From positions 1-58,524 of the forward strand of contig CABYZW010000005.1 in assembly GCA_902523615.1 (NCBI GenBank): a stretch of 58,524 nucleotides of DNA, read 5' to 3'. Numbering within the stretch: the stretch's first letter is position 1; every line of letters begins with the position of its first letter. Under the pieces are notes generated by a model. The model was not told the origin of the DNA. It saw only the letters and a list, made by a program, of their open reading frames with translations, and made no database searches. This document shows positions 25,770 through 34,396 of the stretch, piece after piece. Origin of the DNA: an uncultured Pelagibacteraceae bacterium (GTDB lineage Bacteria; Pseudomonadota; Alphaproteobacteria; Pelagibacterales; Pelagibacteraceae). Made by a program: the position numbers and the translations under genes.

Positions 25770-26711
25770 TTACAGAGGTAAGAAACTAGTGTCTACATTT
25801 CCTTTTGGTGTTCCCATACCATCTAGGAACGCCTTAAGATTTCCACTTTCCATAGACTGTTTAGTTTCTTCTGGTGATAGAAATTTAAAGCCACTTAAAG
25901 TTTCTTTCATATCAGCAACTTTCATTTCTGAAGCTTTTGACATCGAATTCATATCAGCTTTACCAGCTTTATATCTAGCGTTAGCTTCATGAGTTACTTC
26001 TATAAAAGTTCTAAGCATTCCAGGATTTTCCTTCATAAACTTTGTAGTTACAGAGGTAATATCTATTCCTAAGATGCCAGCATCTCTAGCTTCTTGAACT
26101 GTAAGTAATCTTGATCCTACAGCAGTTGCAGCTTTTATAGAGTTTCCACCAAATAAACATGCCATTACAACATCACCACTTACTAAAGCAGCAGCTCCTT
26201 CTTCGGGATCCATTTGAATAATATCCATTTTTTTTCTGTCAGCTCCAACAACTTTCATGCTTTCATCAAAAACATACTCAGCCATTGTTCCTAGTGGAAC
26301 AGCAACTTTTTTACCTTCTAATTCAGTAGCGTTTGCTTTTGTAATTCCAGAAGCATTAGAAGTAACACAAGTAGTTCCTCCCATTCCGTATTCCATAGCT
26401 ATATCAACTAACTTGATTGGTGCTTTAGATTTAACAGCATTAATGAATGGTACTAATCCTTGAGAATAAGAAATATCAATATCCCCTGCTAACATAGCAT
26501 CAGTCATTGCTCCACCATTCGTAAAGTTAGTCCATTTGACTGGAACACCTAAAGCTTTTGCAAAATTTTTCTTCTGCATGTCTTCCAGATTTGGACTTGG
26601 CCATTCTAGAAAGTAAGCGACTCTTACTTCATTCGCAGCTGAGTTAGCAACTGAAATTGAAAGATTAAGAGCTACAAAACATCCAAGAATAAAACTAATT
26701 ATTTTTTTCAT
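25770..26711 (-). CDS. tauA: TauA-type taurine/sulfonate-binding protein
   Basis: Start chosen at the ATG at 26711 (MKKIISFILGCFVALN...), because it is preceded by GGAAGAGG and opens a normal signal peptide. The upstream ATG at 26744 would spoil the signal. The protein is 313 residues. The mature part has the SsuA/TauA fold: VRYFLEWPSP-like ligand loop near the N-terminus (VAYFLEWPSPN), DISYSQGLVPF, KKVAVPLGTMAEYVF and LLTVQEARDAGILGIDITSVTTKFM. It delivers a sulfonate, probably taurine, to the TauBC transporter. The divergent aminotransferase supports this ligand. Confidence 0.88.
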   Translation of the reverse strand: MKKIISFILGCFVALNLSISVANSAANEVRVAYFLEWPSPNLEDMQKKNFAKALGVPVKWTNFTNGGAMTDAMLAGDIDISYSQGLVPFINAVKSKAPIKLVDIAMEYGMGGTTCVTSNASGITKANATELEGKKVAVPLGTMAEYVFDESMKVVGADRKKMDIIQMDPEEGAAALVSGDVVMACLFGGNSIKAATAVGSRLLTVQEARDAGILGIDITSVTTKFMKENPGMLRTFIEVTHEANARYKAGKADMNSMSKASEMKVADMKETLSGFKFLSPEETKQSMESGNLKAFLDGMGTPKGNVDTSFLPL

Positions 26712-26797
26712 TTTTCCTCTTCCTTGTTTATTTATAAGTTCCAATTTTATGATTAATTTGACCTATATGTAAAACAAAAAAATGCTCATTCTAGTTA

Positions 26798-26814
26798 CAC
26801 AACTTTAAGTTGTG
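26798..26814. promoter_or_regulatory. Perfect 17-bp palindrome in tauA/aminotransferase divergent region
   Basis: CACAACTT-T-AAGTTGTG is a perfect inverted repeat with a single central base, located 87 bases from the tauA start and 73 bases from the aminotransferase start. Its symmetry and position fit an operator for a dimeric regulator. No regulator gene is adjacent. Confidence 0.5.
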
Positions 26815-26834
26815 ACAATTATTTTGGTGGTTAA

Positions 26835-26853
26835 TTGGACTTAATTAGTCTAA
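26835..26853. promoter_or_regulatory. TauR-like site (TTGGACTTAA) upstream of aminotransferase gene
   Basis: TTGGACT-TAATT-AGTCTAA is an imperfect palindrome, and its left half extends to TTGGACTTAA, close to the CTGGACYTAA element I recall for the MocR-type regulator TauR of Rhodobacter. It sits where a -35 box would be expected for TATAAA at 26873-26878, fitting an activator-dependent promoter. The match is from memory. Confidence 0.4.
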
Positions 26854-26886
26854 GGATTGTTAATTAACCATTTATAAAATTTTAAT

Positions 26887-28233
26887 ATGAGCTCAGAAAA
26901 AAGAATATCTGTACCAAATTCTCTAAATGAACATTGGATGCCGTTTACGTCCAATAGAGATTTTAAAGAAAACCCGAAACTTATTGTAGAAGCAAAAGGT
27001 GTATATTTAAAAAATCACCAGGGCAAAACTCAAATTGATGCAAGCTCAGGATTATTTTGCAATCCTTTGGGACACGGTAGAAAAGAAATTATTGAGGCAA
27101 TAACAAATCAATTACAAACTTTAGATTATTGCCAACCATTCCAACAAGGATTTGGTGGATCTTTTGAATTAGCAACAAGAATTTCAAAACACACACCGGG
27201 AAATTTAAATAAAATTTTTTATACAATTTGTGGATCTACTGCAGTTGAAACAGCAATTAAAATTAGTATTGCGTACCACAAAGCAAGAGGTGAAGGACAA
27301 AGATTTAGATTTGTTGGGAGAGAACGCGCATATCATGGAATGAATATTGGTGCAACATCAGTGGGAGGCATGATTAATAATGTTAAAGCTTATGCAAGTG
27401 TGTTGATGCCAGGTGTTGTTCATATGAGACATACACATTTAGATGAACATAAATTTATATCAGGGCAACCTGAAACAGGTGCTGAAATTGCAAATGACTT
27501 AGAAAGAATTTGTACTAACTTTGGTTCAGAAAACATTGCAGCTTGTATTGTTGAGCCAATTGCTGGATCAACAGGAACTTTAGTTCCACCAGTTGGATAT
27601 TTACAAAGATTAAGAGAACTTTGTGACAAACATAAAATACTTTTGATTTTTGATGAAGTTATTACTGGATGGGGAAGAACTGGTTCAGCTTTCGGAGCTC
27701 AAGAGTTTGGTGTAACACCTGACATAATGACTATGGCAAAAGCAACAACTAATGGAATAGTTCCATTTGGTGTAGTTGCTTGTAAAGAAGAAATTTATGA
27801 TGCAGTAATGGATAATTCCCCAAAAGGTGCGATAGAATTATTTCATGGTTACACTTATTCAGGAATACCAGTTTCTGTTGCAGCAGCATTAGCTGTTCAA
27901 GATATTTTTGAAAAAGAGGATATTTTCAATAGAGCAAAAGAACTTGCTCCTTATTTCCAAGAAGGATTATTCTCTCTGAAAGATATTGATGTAGTGGATA
28001 ACATTAGAGGCTATGGAATGATGGGAGGTATAGATATTAAAACTGATGGTAGGCCTGGTAAAGCAGGCTTAGCAACTTTTAAACATTGTTATGATGCTGG
28101 AGTAAATTTTAAAGCCACAGGTGATTGTTTAATTATAGCACCGATGTTTATTTGTGAAAAAAAACATATTGATGAAATTATTGAAAAATTAAGAACTGGA
28201 ATAACTAATTACTCAAAAAGTAAAAAAAATTAA
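26887..28233 (+). CDS. tpa: Omega-amino acid:pyruvate aminotransferase (taurine/beta-alanine)
   Basis: The protein (448 residues) is a class III PLP aminotransferase. NEHWMPFTSNRDFK at the start, YCQPFQQGFGGSFELA, GSTAVETAIKI, ERAYHGMNIGATSVGG, LLIFDEVITGWGRTG (PLP Asp) and MAKATTNGIVPFG (PLP Lys) match the beta-alanine/omega-amino acid:pyruvate group. Taurine:pyruvate aminotransferase belongs to the same family, making sulfoacetaldehyde and alanine. Divergence from tauABC and the alanine dehydrogenase gene immediately downstream favour taurine. Beta-alanine or polyamine-derived amines remain possible. Confidence 0.85.
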   Translation: MSSEKRISVPNSLNEHWMPFTSNRDFKENPKLIVEAKGVYLKNHQGKTQIDASSGLFCNPLGHGRKEIIEAITNQLQTLDYCQPFQQGFGGSFELATRISKHTPGNLNKIFYTICGSTAVETAIKISIAYHKARGEGQRFRFVGRERAYHGMNIGATSVGGMINNVKAYASVLMPGVVHMRHTHLDEHKFISGQPETGAEIANDLERICTNFGSENIAACIVEPIAGSTGTLVPPVGYLQRLRELCDKHKILLIFDEVITGWGRTGSAFGAQEFGVTPDIMTMAKATTNGIVPFGVVACKEEIYDAVMDNSPKGAIELFHGYTYSGIPVSVAAALAVQDIFEKEDIFNRAKELAPYFQEGLFSLKDIDVVDNIRGYGMMGGIDIKTDGRPGKAGLATFKHCYDAGVNFKATGDCLIIAPMFICEKKHIDEIIEKLRTGITNYSKSKKN

Positions 28234-28242
28234 ATTTCGTTA

Positions 28243-29361
28243 ATGAGAATTGGCGTACCTAAAGAAATTAAACCTCAAGAAAATAGAATAGGCTTAACAC
28301 CAGATAGTGTAAAAACTCTTGTCTCTGAAGGACATGAAGTATTAGTTGAAAACAATGGAGGCTTTGAAGCAGGTTTCGACAATGATCAGTACAAAAATGC
28401 TGGTGCTAAAATTATTGAAAAAGCCACTGATATTTTTAATGACGCTGAAATAATTGTTAAAGTTAAAGAACCTCAAAAAGTTGAGGTTGAAATGATTAAA
28501 GAAAATCAAATCGTATACACTTATTTACATCTGGCTGCTGCAAAAGAATTGACAGAGGGTTTGGTAAAATCAAAAAGTATTAATATAGCTTATGAAACCA
28601 TTACTGATGATAATGGAAGGCTTCCTTTACTTGCACCAATGAGTGCTGTAGCAGGACGTATGTCAGTTCAAGCTGGAGCACATTGTTTAGAAAAAAACCA
28701 AAAAGGTAGAGGAGTATTATTGGGTGGAGCTCCTGGTGGTGAGCCAGCTAACGTTTTAATTTTAGGTGGAGGTGTAGTAGGAGAGAATGCTGCAACTATA
28801 GCAACAGGTATGAAAGCAAAAGTTCATGTTGTAGATAAATCAGAAGCAAGACTAAAACAATTAGTTGAAATGTTTGGAGATAAAATTATTCCAGAACAAA
28901 GTGATAAGATAGATTTAAAAAAGTTAGTAGCTGAAGCTGATTTAATAGTAGGTGGAGTTTTAATCCCCGGGGCAGAGGCGCCTAAATTAGTCACTAAAGA
29001 TATGTTAAAGTTGATGAAAAGAGGCTCTGTTATTGTTGACGTTGCAATTGATCAAGGTGGTTGTGTAGAAACAAGTAAACCGACGACTTTTAATGATCCA
29101 ACTTTTATAGTTGATAATGTTGTTCATTATTGTGTGGCAAACATGCCAGGAGGGGTTCCTAGAACATCAACTATCGCATTAAACAAAGTAACACTTCCTT
29201 ACTTAGTCAAATTAGCCAATGGTGGTTATCAAAAAGCTCTTAGTGAAGATAAAAACTTTTTAGCAGGATTAAATGTTCACAAGGGTCATGTGACTTATAA
29301 AGCTGTTGCAGATGTATTTGGACATGAATATGTTAATCCAGGTGATGCAATCAAAAACTAA
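28243..29361 (+). CDS. ald: Alanine dehydrogenase
   Basis: At 372 residues this is full-length L-alanine dehydrogenase. Visible are the substrate site MRIGVPKEIKPQENRIGLTP, the catalytic His in YTYLHLAAA near residue 96, ETITDDNGRLPLLAPMSAVAGRMSVQAGA, the NAD-binding VLILGGGVVGENAA near residues 174-187, and DVAIDQGGC. It oxidises alanine to pyruvate and ammonia, regenerating the amino acceptor of the aminotransferase located nine bases upstream. This pairing is the standard arrangement in taurine dissimilation. Confidence 0.93.
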   Translation: MRIGVPKEIKPQENRIGLTPDSVKTLVSEGHEVLVENNGGFEAGFDNDQYKNAGAKIIEKATDIFNDAEIIVKVKEPQKVEVEMIKENQIVYTYLHLAAAKELTEGLVKSKSINIAYETITDDNGRLPLLAPMSAVAGRMSVQAGAHCLEKNQKGRGVLLGGAPGGEPANVLILGGGVVGENAATIATGMKAKVHVVDKSEARLKQLVEMFGDKIIPEQSDKIDLKKLVAEADLIVGGVLIPGAEAPKLVTKDMLKLMKRGSVIVDVAIDQGGCVETSKPTTFNDPTFIVDNVVHYCVANMPGGVPRTSTIALNKVTLPYLVKLANGGYQKALSEDKNFLAGLNVHKGHVTYKAVADVFGHEYVNPGDAIKN

Positions 29362-29365
29362 TTAA

Positions 29366-31810
29366 ATGGAAAAAAAAATTCCAAGTAGCACCAAAGTTGT
29401 TGTTATCGGAGGTGGAGTAGTTGGTTGTTCAGTTGCTTACCATTTAGCTAAATTTGGTTGGAAAGATATAATACTTTTAGAAAGAGATCAGTTAACATCA
29501 GGTACGACTTGGCATGCTGCTGGATTAGTGAGTCAATTAGGTCCTTCAGCTGCAATTACCAAAATTAGGAAATATACTTTGGATCTTTATAAAGAACTTG
29601 AAAAGAAAGTTGATCATTCAGCAGGATTAAGATTAAACGGTGCACTTTCAATTGCTGAGAATAAAGGTAGATGGCAAGAGCTTCAAAGACAAGCAACAAC
29701 TGCACAACTTTTTGATGTAGATGTTAGAATTTTAGATAAAGAACAAATTAAAAAAGATTATCCAATTGTAAATACTGATGAAGTTTTAGGAGGGATTTTG
29801 ATGCCAGGCGACGGTGCTGCAGATCCATCTGGAGTAACACATATGTTAGCAAAAGCAGCAAGAATGGAAGGGGCAAAAATTTTTGAAAAATCTCCCGTTG
29901 ATGAGATCATGACTAAAAATGGAAAAATTTCTGGTGTAAAAGTAAATGGTCAAAAAATTGATTGTGAATATATAGTTTTAGCATCAGGAATGTGGTCCCG
30001 CCAAATTGGAGAAAAAGCTGGAGTAAGTATTCCTCTTTATCCAGCAGAACACTTCTATATTATCACTGAGCCGATTGAAAATCTTTCTAAAACCTTACCA
30101 GTGATAAGAGATTTTGATAACAGAACTTATATAAAAGAAGATGCTGGAAAAATATTAGTTGGAATTTTTGAGTCTCAATCTATCCCAGCATGGGATAAAA
30201 TTAATAAAGTTCCAGAAGATTTTTCGTTTGGAGAATTTCAAGAAAATTTTGAGCACTTTGAGCCTTATTTAGCTACAGCAATTAAAAGATTTCCAGTTTT
30301 AGAAACAGCAGGAATTAGAAAATTTTTTTCAGGTCCAGAGTCGTTTACTCCAGATACAAATACATTGCTTGGAGAAGTACCCGAGGTAAAAAACTTCTTT
30401 GTATGCTGTGGTTTAAATAGTATTGGAATTGGAAGTGGGGGAGGCGTTGGTAAAGTTACAGCCGAATGGTTGATTAATGGACATATAAATGAGGATATTT
30501 TCTGTTATGACATAAAAAGATTTCAAAAATTTCACTCTGACTTAGGTTTTATTAAAAAAAGAATTACAGAGTCGTTAGGAGATTTATATGGAATGCATTG
30601 GCCATTTAAACAACATAAAACCTCTAGGAATATAAAAACACTTCCATATCACGATGAATTAAGAAGTTTTGGTGCATGTTTTGGTGTTTCTGGTGGATAC
30701 GAAAGACCAATGTGGTTTGCATTAGATGGAGAAAAAACAGAATATAAATACAGTTACAATTACCAAAATTGGTACCCATCAGCAGAATATGAAACAAATA
30801 ATACAATTAAAAATGTTGGTTTGTTTGACTTAACTCCTTTTTCTAAATTTGAAATAATATCAGATAAAGCACAACAAGAACTGCAAAAAATTTGTACTGC
30901 AAACATTAAAAATGAGCCTGGTAAGTGTATTTATACTCATATGTTAAATGTCGATGGTGGAATAGAGACAGATTTAACAGTTGTATGTATTGATAAAAAT
31001 CATTTTAGAATAATAAGTTCTGCAGCAACAAGAGAGAGAGATAAATTTCATATTAACAAACATCTTTCAAAAAATATTGAATTAAAAGATATTACAGATG
31101 ATTTATGTGTGTTTGGTTTGTTTGGTCCAAAAAGTAGAGATTTACTTAAAACTTTAAGTGATGATAATTTTGAAAATGATCAATTTAGATTTGGATTTGC
31201 AAAGTTTATTACCATTGATGGTGTTAAAATCTGGACACAAAGATTGTCTTATGTAGGTGAATTAGGTTACGAGTTATATGTAAATTTTAAAGACGCAAAA
31301 AAAATATACGAACTACTTATAGAAAAAGGTAAAAATTTTAATCTTTCTAATTGTGGAATGCACGCAATGGATATTATGCGAATGGAAAGTGGATTTTTAC
31401 ATTGGGGACATGATATTTCCCCTGAAGAAAACCAATATCAAGCAGGTTTAGCTTTTACTATTAGCAATAAAAAAGATGAAGATTTTATAGGAAAACAAGC
31501 TCTTGAAAAAATTAAACAAGACAAAGTTAAAACTAGATTTTCAATGTTTACTTTAAAAGAAAGTGAACCAGGAAAACCGTTATTACTTCATGATGAACCA
31601 ATTTATGATGGTGAAAAAATTATAGGAAGATCAACATCTGGAAACTATTCATTTAATTTTAAAAAAAATTTAGTATTTGGATATATCAAAAACGATTTTT
31701 CTAATGAAGAACTTCAAAATAAAGATTTATTTATCGAGGTAGAAAAAAAGAAATATCCAATTGAAATAATTAACAAACCTTTAAAACAAACAAATTTTAA
31801 AAATAATTAA
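29366..31810 (+). CDS. Dimethylglycine/sarcosine dehydrogenase-like FAD-GcvT protein
   Basis: This 814-residue protein joins an N-terminal FAD oxidoreductase (DAO fold, VVIGGGVVGCSVAYHLA at residues 12-28, TWHAAGL near residue 50 with the His that carries covalent FAD in homologues) to C-terminal FAO/GcvT domains (from about residue 430; YVGELGYELYV near 630, GMHAMDIMRMESGFLHWGHD near 665). It demethylates an N-methylated amine to formaldehyde equivalents carried by tetrahydrofolate. Dimethylglycine, sarcosine or N-methyltaurine-like substrates are possible. It follows ald by four bases, so it is probably in the sulfonate/amine operon. Confidence 0.85.
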   Translation: MEKKIPSSTKVVVIGGGVVGCSVAYHLAKFGWKDIILLERDQLTSGTTWHAAGLVSQLGPSAAITKIRKYTLDLYKELEKKVDHSAGLRLNGALSIAENKGRWQELQRQATTAQLFDVDVRILDKEQIKKDYPIVNTDEVLGGILMPGDGAADPSGVTHMLAKAARMEGAKIFEKSPVDEIMTKNGKISGVKVNGQKIDCEYIVLASGMWSRQIGEKAGVSIPLYPAEHFYIITEPIENLSKTLPVIRDFDNRTYIKEDAGKILVGIFESQSIPAWDKINKVPEDFSFGEFQENFEHFEPYLATAIKRFPVLETAGIRKFFSGPESFTPDTNTLLGEVPEVKNFFVCCGLNSIGIGSGGGVGKVTAEWLINGHINEDIFCYDIKRFQKFHSDLGFIKKRITESLGDLYGMHWPFKQHKTSRNIKTLPYHDELRSFGACFGVSGGYERPMWFALDGEKTEYKYSYNYQNWYPSAEYETNNTIKNVGLFDLTPFSKFEIISDKAQQELQKICTANIKNEPGKCIYTHMLNVDGGIETDLTVVCIDKNHFRIISSAATRERDKFHINKHLSKNIELKDITDDLCVFGLFGPKSRDLLKTLSDDNFENDQFRFGFAKFITIDGVKIWTQRLSYVGELGYELYVNFKDAKKIYELLIEKGKNFNLSNCGMHAMDIMRMESGFLHWGHDISPEENQYQAGLAFTISNKKDEDFIGKQALEKIKQDKVKTRFSMFTLKESEPGKPLLLHDEPIYDGEKIIGRSTSGNYSFNFKKNLVFGYIKNDFSNEELQNKDLFIEVEKKKYPIEIINKPLKQTNFKNN

Positions 31811-32658
31811 ACTTTATTTTTTAAAAGAAAAACAAATATAAAACCAGTGATATACATAATTAAAGCATATGCAGCTGTTGGAGTTATGTAGATTATATCT
31901 GTACCAAATATTTGTGTAGAAACAAATATGGCTAAAGTACCATTTTGTAATCCACATTCTAAAGCAATACATTTTTGTTGTTTCACTCCTGAGGCAAAAT
32001 TTTTACCAAGGTAATAAGCCACAATCATCATTGTTATATTTAGAATTAAAGTAATGAAACCTGCTTGCATTAGAAAATTTATAAAAGTTTCTCTCTCTTC
32101 ATAAAATGCAGCTATAAAAAAAATGATAAATAATACTATATTAAGTTTTTCAAATATTTGAATTTTTGAATTTACAAAATTTTCAGCAAATTTTCTTATA
32201 ATCATTCCCACGATAACTGGTACCGTTACAACCAAAAACATTTTTAGTGCTATACCAGTCATTGAAATATTTTGAGAAATATTAGTAATTCCAAACAAAT
32301 CAGCAGATGTAAAAATTATAAGAGGAACTGTAATAATAGAAATTAAGCTAATTATAGCTGTTAAAGTAATAGATAAAGCGACATCCCCATTAGCAAATTT
32401 AGTTAATATATTTGATGTAACTCCACCCGGTGCAGCAGCAATAATCATAACTCCAATAGCAATTTCAGGTGGTGTTTTTAATATAATAATTAATAAGTAG
32501 GCAACTAACGGTAGAATTATTAATTGAGAAAAAAAACCTAAGAAAAAATCTTTTGGAGTTTTAAATACTCTCGTAAAATCCTCAACTTTTAAACTTAAAC
32601 CCAAACCCAACATTATTAACGCGAGTATGATAGGTGCTATTTTTGTTACTACTTCCAT
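31807..32658 (-). CDS. Bile acid:sodium symporter (BASS)-family transporter
   Basis: The 283-residue membrane protein has about nine to ten helices. Family marks are LGLGLSLKVEDFTRVFKTPKDFFLGFFSQLIILPLVAY at residues 17-54, the GGVTSNILTKFANGDVALSITLTAI sodium-site segment near residues 78-102, and ALECGLQNGTLAIFVSTQIFG near residues 231-251. These proteins import organic anions with sodium. Its stop overlaps the convergent DMGDH-like gene by four bases. The substrate is unknown, although the neighbourhood suggests a sulfonate or small acid. Confidence 0.85.
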   Translation of the reverse strand: MEVVTKIAPIILALIMLGLGLSLKVEDFTRVFKTPKDFFLGFFSQLIILPLVAYLLIIILKTPPEIAIGVMIIAAAPGGVTSNILTKFANGDVALSITLTAIISLISIITVPLIIFTSADLFGITNISQNISMTGIALKMFLVVTVPVIVGMIIRKFAENFVNSKIQIFEKLNIVLFIIFFIAAFYEERETFINFLMQAGFITLILNITMMIVAYYLGKNFASGVKQQKCIALECGLQNGTLAIFVSTQIFGTDIIYITPTAAYALIMYITGFIFVFLLKNKV

Positions 32659-32722
32659 CTCACTTTAATTGAAATTAGTGATTGCTAAACAGTATATTAA
32701 AAAATTTTTAAAGAAAAGGTTT

Positions 32723-33742
32723 TTATGAAATTGTCAAAAGATTAAGAACTTTTCTAATAAATTTAGCTTTATTTTTGAAAATTAATTTTTGATATGGAAG
32801 CACTCTTCGAACATTAAAACCTGTTAAGATGAATTGTTTTTTTTCATTTAATCTTAAGAAATTATTTTTTATCAAGAACTTGCACTTTCTAATTACTGTA
32901 GCTCGAGGTATTCCAGTCATGTCAGAAACAGACATTGCACTAACACCGCTACTTCTAGCTTTATCTCCTTTTATCAATAACTCATTAAATTCATTATAAT
33001 CACCAGTAAATAGTTCTTTCTGAAAATCCATGTACTCATGTGTTTGATTGGAGCCGTTCCTTTTATCTAAGGCTGCCTTATAATTAAAAGCTTGGTTCAT
33101 ACAAACTGTTCCCCAAACGTGAAATGTTGTTAAGTCCTCAAACATATCATGATATCCAATAATCATAGGAATTTGCATTCTATAAAACCATCTCCAAGTA
33201 ATAGAGTAATTTTTCTTTAACACATTTTCAATCATTTTTGACTCAAGTTTTTTGGAGTAAAGTTTTTCTTTAGTAAGTATTTCTGAAATTTTTAAAATAT
33301 AGCCAGATGTATATTTCATTTGATTTTCAGGTTTGATAAAAGAAAATGACCTTCGATCAATTATAATTTGTTTTTTCTGTCTTTTAAGAACTCCTAATTT
33401 TTCAAGTTCCAAAACTTTTCTTCTTACAGTTTCTTTTGGTAATTGAATTTTTTCACATAATTCTGTGATACTAAATTTATCTATTTGGAGAAAATTTTTC
33501 GAATAATATTGCTCATACGATAATTTAATATTCATCTGATCATAAAACTGTAAAGTTTTTTCAACCAGTGAAATAATAATCATATATTTATAGTGATCTT
33601 TGAAAGCTGAATAAACTGTATTCATCCATCTCCACTGATGATTGATCCAATCTTTTCCTAGTTGATCATAGTTGGCCATCATATGATCATAAACTTGCTC
33701 ATCGTTTAGAACTTTTGAAAAATCTATTTGTCGAAGAGTCAT
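32723..33742 (-). CDS. Transcription regulator with two winged-helix domains
   Basis: This 339-residue protein contains two similar DNA-binding segments: residues 89-128 (KFSITELCEKIQLPKETVRRKVLELEKLGVL by parts, then a basic wing) and residues 268-307 (SAMSVSDMTGIPRATVIRKCKFLIKNNFL by parts, then a wing). Each is preceded by a helical region containing WRW (near 37-40 and 182-185), so the chain looks like an internal duplication. No ligand domain is recognised. It is divergent from two small membrane-protein genes, and a 13-bp direct repeat in the shared promoter region could be its own operator. Confidence 0.75.
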   Translation of the reverse strand: MTLRQIDFSKVLNDEQVYDHMMANYDQLGKDWINHQWRWMNTVYSAFKDHYKYMIIISLVEKTLQFYDQMNIKLSYEQYYSKNFLQIDKFSITELCEKIQLPKETVRRKVLELEKLGVLKRQKKQIIIDRRSFSFIKPENQMKYTSGYILKISEILTKEKLYSKKLESKMIENVLKKNYSITWRWFYRMQIPMIIGYHDMFEDLTTFHVWGTVCMNQAFNYKAALDKRNGSNQTHEYMDFQKELFTGDYNEFNELLIKGDKARSSGVSAMSVSDMTGIPRATVIRKCKFLIKNNFLRLNEKKQFILTGFNVRRVLPYQKLIFKNKAKFIRKVLNLLTIS

Positions 33743-33766
33743 AAATTTATAAATAGATTATTTGAA

Positions 33767-33811
33767 ACCCAAAATGAACATGTGTCAACTAAATTAGGAC
33801 CCAATTTGAAC
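33767..33811. promoter_or_regulatory. Direct-repeat candidate operator, 13-bp units 32 bases apart
   Basis: ACCCAAAATGAAC (33767-33779) and ACCCAATTTGAAC (33799-33811) differ only at the two central bases and are spaced by 32 bases, about three DNA turns. They lie between the divergent starts of the double winged-helix regulator and the small membrane-protein gene. A protein carrying two DNA-binding domains on one chain is expected to prefer a direct repeat like this. Confidence 0.5.
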
Positions 33812-33856
33812 TTTTTTAAATTTGTGTACCTAAAATTTTCATGTTTAAATTAAGAT

Positions 33857-34072
33857 ATGAATAATAAAGGCTTTACAGAAATTGAAAGAGATATCAAAAC
33901 CTCAAATGATTTTGGTTCTACTGAAAAGCCTTTAAAATCTAATAGAGTTGACATAAATGTTTTAAAATCAAAGCTTCAAAAGGAAGAGAGCAGGGAATTT
34001 AAGAAAAATATTTACACTCTCACTTTTTTAATTTCTATACTAGCTGTATTAGGTATTTATCTATCTTTATAA
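33857..34072 (+). CDS. Small tail-anchored membrane protein, paralogue A
   Basis: The 71-residue protein has a polar, charged N-terminal part and a single C-terminal hydrophobic helix (residues 50-69, LTFLISILAVLGIYL) ending at the C-terminus, so it is probably inserted in the inner membrane with the N-terminus in the cytoplasm. The segment V-D-I-N-V-L-K-S-K-L-Q before the helix matches the next gene (S-N-I-N-V-L-L-N-R-V-K). Family and function are unknown. The nearby regulator promoter suggests shared control. Confidence 0.6.
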   Translation: MNNKGFTEIERDIKTSNDFGSTEKPLKSNRVDINVLKSKLQKEESREFKKNIYTLTFLISILAVLGIYLSL

Positions 34073-34113
34073 TTAAATTTGCAAACTTTAAGTTATCATG
34101 GTTAAATGATATT

Positions 34114-34320
34114 GTGAAAAAAATTGATCCAATGGAAAGTAATAAAATTATTTCAAAATACTTAGAAACAACTACTCCAAAAAAACAAACGAAAAGTAGT
34201 AATATTAACGTATTATTAAATAGAGTGAAAATTAATCAAAAAAAAGAATTAAGAAAAAAACTTTATTTTTCTACAGCTGCATCCGCTGGATTAGTTTTAT
34301 TTGGATTAATCTTATTTTAG
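34114..34320 (+). CDS. Small tail-anchored membrane protein, paralogue B
   Basis: It starts at GTG (34114) and encodes 68 residues. Like the upstream gene it has a polar N-terminus, an I-N-V-L motif, a basic K-K-E-L-R-K-K-L-Y stretch and one C-terminal hydrophobic helix (about residues 49-68). The two are evidently a tandem duplication that has diverged. The function is unknown. The start codon is supported by the alignment with paralogue A rather than by a ribosome-binding site. Confidence 0.55.
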   Translation: MKKIDPMESNKIISKYLETTTPKKQTKSSNINVLLNRVKINQKKELRKKLYFSTAASAGLVLFGLILF

Positions 34321-34396
34321 TAGTAAAATTCTTTTAGTTATTTACTTAATTGATATTGAATCAATATATTAAACTATTATAAATTAATTTCATAAA

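Noticed and set aside
25770..26744. Longer TauA start at 26744 (MELINKQGRGK...)
   Set aside because: The added residues precede and would disrupt a normal signal peptide. The inner ATG at 26711 has a strong ribosome-binding site (GGAAGAGG), which the longer frame translates as coding.
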